Shown: piece by piece, positions 6,811 through 12,666 of the stretch
Layout of the letters: every line of letters begins with the position of its first letter
Numbering within the stretch: the stretch's first letter is position 1
Translations under genes and position numbers: made by a program
Source: Pseudomonadota bacterium
Lineage (GTDB): Bacteria; Pseudomonadota; Alphaproteobacteria; Rhizobiales; Devosiaceae
Assembly (NCBI GenBank): GCA_023428425.1
Contig: JAEYYP010000304.1
Span: 1-12,666, forward strand
DNA: 12,666 nucleotides
Direction: 5' to 3'
The notes under the pieces: model-generated
What the model saw: only the letters and a program-made list of their open reading frames with translations
What the model was told of the DNA's origin: nothing
Databases searched by the model: none

Positions 6811-6856
6811 CCCGCCGCAGGTGTGGCGGGATTGGGACGGGCGGAGGCGCCCGCCC
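6811..6856 (-). terminator. Two GC-rich hairpins directly after tatC
   Basis: The first stem pairs 6839-6844 (GGGCGG) with 6851-6856 (CCGCCC) and begins inside the tatC stop codon. The second pairs 6811-6816 (CCCGCC) with 6825-6830 (GGCGGG). Both are 6-bp GC stems without T-runs. They may protect the 3' end or take part in termination together with the hairpin at 6773-6789. I see no convincing promoter for cckA in the remaining part of this 153-base gap. Confidence 0.4.
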
Positions 6857-7719
6857 TACTCCGCCTTGGCTTCCGTGCCTTCGGCGGCGGCGGCGACCCC
6901 TTCGGCGGCCAACCGCGCGGCGCGACGCTTCTCGATCATCTTCACCGACCAGATGCTGAGCTCGTAGAGCAGGTACATGGGTACTGACAGGCCAATCTGA
7001 GATATCGGATCTGGCGGCGTAATGAAGGCGGCGAACAGCAGGATGCCGACAATGGCATAGCGGCGTCCCTTGGCCAGCGCGCTGGACGACACAAGCTCGA
7101 TCTGCGCCAGCAACGTGAGTACCACGGGCAACTGGAAACAGATGCCGAAAGCGAGGATTAGCGTCATCGCGAGGCCGAGATACTCGCTGATCTTCACCAG
7201 CATCTCGATATCCTCGGTCTGCATGCCGAGGAAGAAGCCAAGCGCCATGGGCAGGACCGCATAGTAGACCAGCAGCCCGCCGGTGAAGAAGAACACTGGC
7301 GTTGCGACCAAGTACGGCACGAAGGCGTGCCGCTCCTTCTTGTAGAGCCCTGGCGCGACGAAGCCATAGACCTCGATGGCGAGATAGGGAAAGCCGGCAA
7401 AGATGGCGGCGAAGAAGGCGACGTTGAGCTGGGTGAAGAACAGCTCCTGCGGCGCGGTATAAATGACACGGAAACTCTCGAACACCTTGTCGGGATGTTG
7501 CCCGACGAAGCTGTTGTAGGCGTTTCGGTAGGGTTCTATCAGGAATGCTAGGATCGGCTGCGAGAAGATGAAGAAGAAAATCAGCAGGCCGAACAGGACG
7601 ATCATTGCACGGATCAGGCGAGTGCGCAGTTCGACCAAGTGGTCCATCAGCGGAGCTTCGCTGCCGGCGAGTTCGTCTTTCTCGGTGTCGGGGGCGGCGA
7701 GTTTGGGCTGTTCGGCCAT
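6856..7719 (-). CDS. tatC: Sec-independent protein translocase TatC
   Basis: TatC binds twin-arginine signal peptides together with TatB and forms the receptor of the Tat system, which exports folded, often cofactor-bearing proteins. The 287-residue protein has the family landmarks in order: the N-terminal cytoplasmic motif DHLVELRTRLIR (26-37), with E30 in the twin-arginine recognition position; VAPGLYKKER (121-130), with E129; FQLP (195-198) in the fourth helix region; and TPPDPISQ (234-241). Six membrane helices are visible, the first at about 38-58. An Ala/Glu-rich tail of about 25 residues follows the last helix. It begins 3 bases after the tatB stop, so it is certainly in the same transcript. 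The ribosome binding site is poor (GAGAAG 9 bases upstream), which suggests translational coupling. Confidence 0.97.
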   Translation of the reverse strand: MAEQPKLAAPDTEKDELAGSEAPLMDHLVELRTRLIRAMIVLFGLLIFFFIFSQPILAFLIEPYRNAYNSFVGQHPDKVFESFRVIYTAPQELFFTQLNVAFFAAIFAGFPYLAIEVYGFVAPGLYKKERHAFVPYLVATPVFFFTGGLLVYYAVLPMALGFFLGMQTEDIEMLVKISEYLGLAMTLILAFGICFQLPVVLTLLAQIELVSSSALAKGRRYAIVGILLFAAFITPPDPISQIGLSVPMYLLYELSIWSVKMIEKRRAARLAAEGVAAAAEGTEAKAE

Positions 7720-7722
7720 GGT

Positions 7723-8508
7723 CTAGGGCTTCTCGTCCGCTGCTGGCGTCTGCTTGGTCGCAGGCTTCCTGGCGGCCGGCTTGCGGGCAGCGTGCCTCGG
7801 TGAGGCTTCGGGCGGGGCTGACTCCGCGGTGGAAGCGGCGGGCTTGCGTGCGCGCGGCTTGGGTGCGATGGCCTCGACAGGCGCAGGGGATTCGATCGTC
7901 TTTTTTGCCCGCGGTGGCTTGGCGGGAGGGATATCCGCGACGGCGACAGGCGTGGTTGCCGCTGGTGCGGCAACCTTTGGAGCACGCGCGGCACGGACGC
8001 GGGCGGGCTTGGTTTCTGGAGGCGCCGGGCTCTCGACGGCTGCCGCGGGCGCCGGAGCCTTGGCTTCTTCCGCTGCCTTGGCCGCTTCGGCGGCCTTGAA
8101 CCTGGCGGCGGCTTCCGGCGTCAGCGGGTTGGCGGGGCCCTTGAGGGCTGCTGCGGGTGCCATGCCGGCGGCGGCCTTGATCTCATCCACCACGCTCTCC
8201 GCCTTCGGGTCGGCTGGCTTGAGGGCGCCAGAGGGCTGGACCTCGCCCGTGGCGGTGGTGGTGTTGAACTCCTTGCGGATGGCGTCAGCCGTCGCCTTCA
8301 GCGGCGCGGTAACGGAATTCCGCAGGTTGGCGATCTCGTTGATGCCGGTGGTCTTGTTCAGCTCGCGCTGGAAGTCGGACCCCATTCGCCGAATCGTGCC
8401 GGCGAACTGGCCGATGCGGCGCATGACCGCCGGCAGTTCCTTGGGACCGATGACGACGAGCGCCACGATCCCGATAACAAGCATTTCGGTCCAGCCGAAG
8501 CCGAGCAT
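7723..8508 (-). CDS. tatB: Sec-independent protein translocase TatB, with long Ala/Pro/Lys tail
   Basis: The N terminus MLGFGWTEMLVIGIVALVVI is a single membrane helix with the conserved E8, followed by the hinge GPKELP (21-26) and an amphipathic helix (about 27-50), all as in TatB. TatB passes the signal peptide from TatC to the TatA pore. The protein has 261 residues against about 171 in Escherichia coli. The extra length is a low-complexity tail from about residue 90, rich in Ala and Pro. Its last 90 residues become strongly basic, with repeated A-R-K-P-A and P-R-A-K-K units resembling histone H1-type tails. Long tails are common in alphaproteobacterial TatB, but the basic character is notable. 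It starts 44 bases after the tatA stop and ends 3 bases before tatC. Confidence 0.95.
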   Translation of the reverse strand: MLGFGWTEMLVIGIVALVVIGPKELPAVMRRIGQFAGTIRRMGSDFQRELNKTTGINEIANLRNSVTAPLKATADAIRKEFNTTTATGEVQPSGALKPADPKAESVVDEIKAAAGMAPAAALKGPANPLTPEAAARFKAAEAAKAAEEAKAPAPAAAVESPAPPETKPARVRAARAPKVAAPAATTPVAVADIPPAKPPRAKKTIESPAPVEAIAPKPRARKPAASTAESAPPEASPRHAARKPAARKPATKQTPAADEKP

Positions 8509-8552
8509 GGTCTAGGTCGAGCTCCGATGAAGCGGATGTCGGGCCCGAAGGA

Positions 8553-8771
8553 TCAGGCGTCCTTCTTTTCGGGCTGGGCGGACGGCTCGGCCGTCGTGGT
8601 CGCCGACGCATTGATCTGCGGCGCGGGCTTGTCCTCGTCGCGCATACCCTTCTGGAACGACTTGATCCCGGAAGCGACTTCGCCCATCAGCCCGGCGATT
8701 TTGCCGCGGCCGAACAGCAGGACGACGACGACGGCGACGATAAGGATGCCCCAAATGCCTGGCGCGTGCAT
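8553..8771 (-). CDS. tatA: Sec-independent protein translocase TatA
   Basis: The 72-residue protein has one N-terminal membrane helix (about residues 5-20, GIWGILIVAVVVVLLFG), the conserved F-G hinge, and a following amphipathic helix (KIAGLMGEVASGIKSFQKGM), then a short disordered tail. TatA oligomerises to form the translocation path of the Tat system. The first helix is preceded by His-Ala-Pro and has no conserved Glu at position 8, which separates it from TatB. GGAGA (complement of 8778-8782) is 6 bases before the ATG and confirms the start. It is the first tat gene and lies 108 bases after scpB, so it may have its own promoter. Confidence 0.96.
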   Translation of the reverse strand: MHAPGIWGILIVAVVVVLLFGRGKIAGLMGEVASGIKSFQKGMRDEDKPAPQINASATTTAEPSAQPEKKDA

Positions 8772-8797
8772 GGCTAGTCTCCGACAAATGCGTAACG

Positions 8798-8826
8798 CAG
8801 CTACTAGCGCCCAGAAATAGGTTCAA
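8798..8826 (-). promoter_or_regulatory. Weak candidate promoter for tatABC
   Basis: On the minus strand TTGAAC (complement of 8821-8826) and TAGCTG (complement of 8798-8803) are 17 bases apart, about 27 bases before the tatA start. The -35 is good and the -10 is poor. It supports, weakly, a tat transcript separate from scpAB. Confidence 0.25.
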
Positions 8827-8835
8827 TCGGAGGCA

Positions 8836-8867
8836 AACACAAGGACGTGTTCCTCACCTCCGGGTGA
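8836..8867 (-). terminator. Two short hairpins after scpB
   Basis: TCACC (8854-8858) pairs with GGTGA (8863-8867) around a 4-base loop. AACAC (8836-8840) pairs with GTGTT (8847-8851) around a 6-base loop. Each stem is only 5 bp. On the minus strand they follow the scpB stop by 12 to 44 bases. They may be a weak terminator or a processing site between scpB and tatA. Confidence 0.3.
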
Positions 8868-8879
8868 AAGGTCGTGGAC

Positions 8880-9563
8880 TCACTCATCGGTCTCCCCGGC
8901 ATCCCCCTCCTCGAGCGGGTCCTCGTCGTCCCGAAGGGGGCCGTCGAAGGGCAGCGGGACCTGGAAACTGGGAGGCAGACGCGAGGACAGCAGGCCGGCG
9001 CCCTTCAGTTCCTCCAGCCCCGGCAGGTCAGCGAGCGATTCGAGTCCGAAATGGTCGAGGAACGCGTCGGTGGTGCCGTAGGTGACAGGACGTCCCGGCG
9101 TTCGGCGCCGACCGCGCAAGCGCACCCAGCCTGTCTGCATCAGCACATCGAACGTGCCGCCACCCGAAGCGACGCCGCGCACCTCCTCGACTTCGGCACG
9201 GGTCGTGGGCTGGTGATATGCGATGATCGCCAGCACCTCGAGCGCGGCGCGGCTGAGCTGCCGACTCTCGGTCTCCTCCCGTCGAAGCAGGAACTGCAGG
9301 TCGTCGGCGGTGCGGAAGGCCCAGCCGTCGCCGCGCCGGACGAGGTTGACGCCGCGTCCGCGATAGCGCTCCTCGAGGCGGTGCAGCAGTACCAGCAGGT
9401 CGGCACCCTGCCCCAGGTGCGGCGCCATCTGCTCCGGCGTCAGCGGTTCGGCAGACGCGAAGAGCACGGCCTCAAGGATGCGCAGGTTGCGCTCGGCAAC
9501 CTCCGAGCGTTCGTCGCCAAGTTCGGCATCGGTGCCGAAGAACGGGCCGGCGGGCTCTGTCAT
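8880..9563 (-). CDS. scpB: Segregation and condensation protein ScpB
   Basis: ScpB is the kite-type winged-helix subunit that, as a dimer, binds ScpA in the SMC-ScpAB complex and helps organise and separate chromosomes. The 227-residue protein carries the diagnostic stretch SRAALEVLAIIAYHQP (104-119) followed by TTRAEVEEVRGV (120-131), and then GRPVTYGTTDAFLDHFGL (157-174). These are the two winged-helix halves. Its N-terminal helix includes ILEAVLFASAEPLT (29-42), the usual family start. The C terminus is acidic (RDDEDPLEEGDAGETDE). The ATG overlaps the scpA stop in an ATGA arrangement, so translation is coupled to scpA and the two subunits are made together. Confidence 0.96.
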   Translation of the reverse strand: MTEPAGPFFGTDAELGDERSEVAERNLRILEAVLFASAEPLTPEQMAPHLGQGADLLVLLHRLEERYRGRGVNLVRRGDGWAFRTADDLQFLLRREETESRQLSRAALEVLAIIAYHQPTTRAEVEEVRGVASGGGTFDVLMQTGWVRLRGRRRTPGRPVTYGTTDAFLDHFGLESLADLPGLEELKGAGLLSSRLPPSFQVPLPFDGPLRDDEDPLEEGDAGETDE

Positions 9564-10351
9564 GGAATCTTCTCGTCACCCTTGCGGCGCCGCATGAGCA
9601 ACGGGCCGAAGGTGAGGGTCTGGCGCAGCTCGATCTGCCCCTGCCGGGCGAGTTCGAGGCTGGAGGCAAAGGTGGAGGCGGTCGCGGTCCTGCGCTGCTC
9701 GGGAGCAGCCAGGTAGCGATCGAGATACGCGTCGAGCGGCACCCAGTCCATACTCTCGCCGATCAACCTTGCCAGGATCTCGCGCGCTTCGGCCAACGAC
9801 CAGACGTTGCGCTCGAACAGATGGTAATCCTGCGGCACCGCCTTCTCGCGCTGCGTCGCGTAGGCCTTGAGCAGGTCGTAGAGCGAAGCCTCCCACAGGT
9901 TGCGGCGCTCGATCAGCACCGGTTCGGGCATGCCGCGGGCAAAGACCTGGCGCCCCAGGCGTGGCCGGTTGACCAGTTGCATGGCGACCTTGCGCATCGC
10001 TTCGAGGCGCTTCAGGCGAAACTGCAGCAGCGCCGCCATCATCTCGCCCGTCGGTTCGTCGTCGCTGGGTGCTGCGGGCACCATCAACCGACTCTTGAGG
10101 TAGGCCAGCCACGCCGCCATCACGAGGTAGTCGGCAGCGACCTCGATGCGCTTCTCGCGCACTGTCTCGATGAAGCCCAGGTACTGCTCGGCAAGCGCGA
10201 GGACGGAGATTCGGGACAGGTCGACCTTCTGGCGCCGCGCCAGGTCGAGCAGCAGGTCGAGCGGCCCTTCGTAGCCGTTCACGTCGACGTACAGCACCTC
10301 GTCGTCAGCGGGGCGTTGCTCGTCAAGCCAGGTGTCGGGAATGTCGCTCAT
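9560..10351 (-). CDS. scpA: Segregation and condensation protein ScpA
   Basis: ScpA is the kleisin that bridges the SMC heads in the bacterial condensin. The 263-residue protein has the N-terminal kleisin signature YEGPLDLLLDLARRQKVDLS (27-46), the second conserved helix ADYLVMAAWLAYLKSRLMVP (73-92), and a C-terminal winged-helix region (about 175-250). The C terminus keeps a short basic run (MRRRKGDEK). Its stop overlaps the scpB start by 4 bases. The start at 10351 is chosen because the frame begins with the usual variable acidic leader before the signature. No ribosome binding site is seen. The 3' arm of a strong hairpin ends only 8 bases before the ATG, which may limit initiation (see 10360-10381). 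Confidence 0.95.
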   Translation of the reverse strand: MSDIPDTWLDEQRPADDEVLYVDVNGYEGPLDLLLDLARRQKVDLSRISVLALAEQYLGFIETVREKRIEVAADYLVMAAWLAYLKSRLMVPAAPSDDEPTGEMMAALLQFRLKRLEAMRKVAMQLVNRPRLGRQVFARGMPEPVLIERRNLWEASLYDLLKAYATQREKAVPQDYHLFERNVWSLAEAREILARLIGESMDWVPLDAYLDRYLAAPEQRRTATASTFASSLELARQGQIELRQTLTFGPLLMRRRKGDEKIP

Positions 10352-10359
10352 CGCCGCGA

Positions 10360-10381
10360 ACTTCGCCCCGCAGGGCGAAGT
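10360..10381 (-). promoter_or_regulatory. Strong hairpin with UGCG tetraloop in front of scpA
   Basis: On the minus strand ACTTCGCCC, TGCG, GGGCGAAGT form a perfect 9-bp stem with a 4-base loop. C(UGCG)G belongs to the extra-stable UNCG tetraloop class. It lies 23 bases after the SPOR-protein stop and 8 bases before the scpA ATG, where the ribosome binding site should be. There is no T-run, so an ordinary intrinsic terminator is less likely than an RNA-stability, processing or translation-limiting element. Confidence 0.55.
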
Positions 10382-10402
10382 CCGTCAAGCGATGGGTAAG
10401 CG

Positions 10403-10417
10403 GATCAACCGTTGATC
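10403..10417 (-). other. 15-base dyad over the SPOR-protein stop codon
   Basis: GATCAAC, one central base, and GTTGATC form a near-palindrome that includes the TGA stop of the SPOR gene (bases 10405-10407). In RNA only the outer 5 bp can pair, with a 5-base loop. It stands 21 bases before the UGCG hairpin on the same transcript and may be the first half of a double-hairpin 3' end. Confidence 0.35.
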
Positions 10418-12666
10418 GGGATACACTGCGTACCGTTCGCCTTGAGGCTGGCGCAGGTCTGCGTCGCCTCGGAGAACGAACTGGTCGGCAGCACGACACG
10501 ATACCAGATGCCCTTGGCGCCCAGGTCGACCTGCCGGATTTCGAGACTGCGACCGTTGAGGACACCCGACAGTCGGTTCTGCGTGGTGCGCAGCGACGCC
10601 TGCGCATCGGCGCTGGTCGGCTGCGAGGACAACTGCACATAGGAGCCACCGGCACTGGACACCGTCGGCGCGTTCGACGCCACCGGAGCCACGTCGCCGC
10701 CGGTCAGATCCACCGGACCAGTCGAGGAGCTTGCCGCAACACGCTGGTTGGTACCGCCACCAAGGACTGAACGATCCGTGGGACGCGCCATCGGCACCGG
10801 CGGCACAATCGTGGGATCCAGCACATTCGTCGTCGCCGCCGCCTCTGCAGCCGGCACCGGGTCGACAGGTTGGATAGCAGCCAGCTGTGTAGTGTCCGCC
10901 GGAGCATCGCCGGCCACGACCGCTTCGAGCAAAGGAGAGGGTTCCACTTCGGCGCCCGGATTCTCGGGCAGGGTCGGTCGATCGACCGGCAGCGCCGAGT
11001 TACCCGCCACCGCGTCGTCTCCGGACACGATCGTGCCGTCCGGTCGAACGGTAACGGTTCGAACCTTGCGGTTAGCGAGTTCGCTTTCACTGCCGTCGCC
11101 GATTGCCGCGTCGCCGCTGCCATCACCGCCAGCACCTTCCACGCCGACGGCTTCCGCCACGTCGGCGACACTGGTGTCGAGGCTGGCATCGCGCGGGACG
11201 ATCTGTTCGTCGGCCGGCGGCGTGGAGCTATCGCCATTGACGGTATTGAACACGACCGATCCCTCGGCGTCCTCGCGGGGCGCGACCACCGGGGCCGGTT
11301 CCTTTACAGGCGTCGCATCAGCGGTGAGCACGGGCGCGTCGACATCGGCAGTCCGGCCCATGCCGAGCACCCAGTAGAGGCCGAAGCCGGCGGCCAGCAG
11401 CAACGTGCCCGCCACGGCCATGCCGACATACTGGCGCAGGCCGCCGGCCATGCCGCCGGTCTTCTCTGCCTTGGCGCGGGGTCGCTTGTACGGGCTGGCT
11501 GGAGCCTCCGCCGAGAACTTGCCATCGAAACGATCCGCCTGGACACCCGCATCGACGGCTGCCGCGAGGATCGCCGCCTCGGCGGTATGAACCTGGGGCT
11601 CCGCGTCCTTGATCGCCGTGCGGCGTGGCGCAAAGCCGGTGTTCAGCGGCGGAACGACCGGTGCGGCCGGCTGCTTGGGACGCTCCATGGCGGCAGGGCG
11701 CTCGGGAGCGGACAACTCGACCCGAACGGCTTCACCGATCAGGCTCTCGATCTCGTCCATCGGGTCGCGGTCGGCTGCGGCCGCCTGAGCGGGCTTTCCC
11801 GCGACACCAAAGACCGGGGCCGTCGCAAAGCGATCAGGCTCCGCGGCCTTTGCCTGAGGTGCCGGGATCGCCGGCGGTGTTACAGGCGGGCGGACAGGAT
11901 TGGTGACTACGTGGCGCTGCTGCTGCTGAGGCTGTTGCTGAACAGCGGCAGGCTGCGGAAAGCGAATTGCCGGAGCCTGAACGGGCGGCCGGGCTGGTAC
12001 GGGTGCCGACGGCTCTTCCTCGTCCTCGCCTGCATCGAGCTCCGCTGCGATGAGGTCAGCGATCGGGTCGCCGGTCGATGCCGACGGCGCGGCCGCTCGT
12101 TGCACCGGAGGCACGGGACGTGCCTCGTCTACCGGCTCGGGTGGAGCATCGCCAAAGCCGAAATCGAAGTCAAAACTGTCTCCATCGGGCGCTGGCTTGC
12201 CCTCGACGACCGGCGGAAGGCCTGAACCTATCGGCTCGTTCGATTTCGGCGCAGCTGCAACCGGTGGCGCAATAGGTGCGGGCGCCGAGTTGAACGCAGA
12301 AGCCGGGGGAGCAACCACGGGCGGCGCGACGGGCGCGGCAGCCTTGGGCGCAGGCGGCGTCAGTACGGGATCGGCGGCGAGGCCGGGCCGCACGGAAACC
12401 GGCTTCGGGACTTCCCGATCCTGCCAGTTGCTGAGTGGCTCGGGCCGGATGGTTGCGGCCGGTGGCAAGGTACCAAAGTCGATGGACGGGGCGCGAGCTT
12501 CGGCTGGCTTCTTGTCGGCCGGCTCGACGTCAGCGGGACCAGGGTTCGACAGAGTGACAGGCGCAGCGACCGGCCGCGACGTGGCGACTGGCGCGTCCAT
12601 TCCGGGAATGCGGATCGTGGCGGCCGGCGCCGCTCCGGCTGGCGCCTTGGGTGGCAAGGAAGGAGT
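10405..12666 (-). CDS. Large membrane-anchored SPOR-domain protein (N terminus missing)
   Basis: The frame is open to the window edge. The first start-like codon inside the window is a TTG at 12657, and three further in-frame codons precede it, so the true start probably lies outside. At least 753 residues are present. Counting from that TTG, 1-400 is a Pro/Ala-rich, probably disordered cytoplasmic region. A basic stretch (KRPRAKAEK) precedes the single membrane helix at about 410-433. An acidic, disordered periplasmic linker follows, and a SPOR domain ends the protein (670-750, from GGSYVQLSSQ to CIPING). SPOR domains bind glycan strands stripped of stem peptides at the division site, so a role at the septum is likely. 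Two cysteines near the C terminus could form a disulphide. Two short helical motifs, DPIADLIAAEL (197-207) and DPMDEIESLIGEAVRVEL (298-315), break the disorder. scpA follows 53 bases downstream. Confidence 0.85.
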   Translation of the reverse strand, partial: TPSLPPKAPAGAAPAATIRIPGMDAPVATSRPVAAPVTLSNPGPADVEPADKKPAEARAPSIDFGTLPPAATIRPEPLSNWQDREVPKPVSVRPGLAADPVLTPPAPKAAAPVAPPVVAPPASAFNSAPAPIAPPVAAAPKSNEPIGSGLPPVVEGKPAPDGDSFDFDFGFGDAPPEPVDEARPVPPVQRAAAPSASTGDPIADLIAAELDAGEDEEEPSAPVPARPPVQAPAIRFPQPAAVQQQPQQQQRHVVTNPVRPPVTPPAIPAPQAKAAEPDRFATAPVFGVAGKPAQAAAADRDPMDEIESLIGEAVRVELSAPERPAAMERPKQPAAPVVPPLNTGFAPRRTAIKDAEPQVHTAEAAILAAAVDAGVQADRFDGKFSAEAPASPYKRPRAKAEKTGGMAGGLRQYVGMAVAGTLLLAAGFGLYWVLGMGRTADVDAPVLTADATPVKEPAPVVAPREDAEGSVVFNTVNGDSSTPPADEQIVPRDASLDTSVADVAEAVGVEGAGGDGSGDAAIGDGSESELANRKVRTVTVRPDGTIVSGDDAVAGNSALPVDRPTLPENPGAEVEPSPLLEAVVAGDAPADTTQLAAIQPVDPVPAAEAAATTNVLDPTIVPPVPMARPTDRSVLGGGTNQRVAASSSTGPVDLTGGDVAPVASNAPTVSSAGGSYVQLSSQPTSADAQASLRTTQNRLSGVLNGRSLEIRQVDLGAKGIWYRVVLPTSSFSEATQTCASLKANGTQCIPING

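Noticed and set aside
11915..11940. Short CTG-type triplet run as a possible microsatellite
   Set aside because: It is only four to five units and encodes a glutamine stretch in a low-complexity region. It is too short to call a repeat element.
10870..12225. 451-codon open frame on the plus strand opposite the SPOR gene
   Set aside because: It is Arg/Gly-rich with no domain, and is explained by the Ala/Pro codon bias of the SPOR gene on the other strand.
1..12666. CRISPR array, insertion sequence, phage or toxin-antitoxin module
   Set aside because: There are no spaced direct repeats, transposase motifs, terminal inverted repeats with target duplications, or paired small toxin/antitoxin genes. 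Every stretch longer than about 300 bases is explained by a coding sequence.

Overview
The window looks like the chromosome of a high-GC alphaproteobacterium, most likely of the Hyphomicrobiales (Rhizobiales), perhaps a Devosia-type genome. The evidence is a CckA-type hybrid histidine kinase, a tight scpA-scpB-tatA-tatB-tatC run, and a very large Pro/Ala-rich membrane-anchored SPOR protein just upstream of that run. The genus is an inference from gene content only. No mobile element, tRNA, rRNA, CRISPR array or clear horizontally acquired island is visible.

Left part, plus strand (1-2912): the 3' end of a SpoU/TrmH-family RNA 2'-O-methyltransferase; an AraD1/GguC-type protein of the fumarylacetoacetate-hydrolase superfamily; an aldo/keto reductase of the aldose-1-dehydrogenase type; and a 94-residue protein with two membrane segments. 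The two middle enzymes could serve oxidative, non-phosphorylating sugar catabolism (aldose to lactone to 2-keto-3-deoxy acid). No transporter, lactonase, dehydratase or regulator accompanies them here. Two perfect inverted repeats (312-332 and 1461-1474) in front of these genes are the best operator or terminator candidates.

Right part, minus strand (2924-12666, about 9.7 kb, all codirectional). In transcription order: a large SPOR-domain protein (N terminus off the window), scpA and scpB (partners of SMC in chromosome organisation, overlapping by 4 bases), tatA, tatB and tatC (twin-arginine protein export), a hairpin-rich gap, cckA (hybrid kinase at the top of the CckA-ChpT-CtrA cell-cycle phosphorelay), and a Methyltransf_32-type SAM-dependent methyltransferase 23 bases behind cckA. 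The segment groups cell-cycle functions: peptidoglycan/division (SPOR), chromosome organisation (ScpAB), cell-cycle signalling (CckA) and export of folded proteins (Tat).

The window is mostly conserved housekeeping sequence and I see no strong case for a new defence or mobile system. The most notable non-coding signals are a 9-bp stem closed by a UGCG (UNCG-class) tetraloop directly in front of scpA, a hairpin covering both stop codons of a convergent gene pair, and the perfect palindrome in front of the aldo/keto reductase. The long overlapping ORFs on the opposite strands are high-GC shadows and are not annotated.
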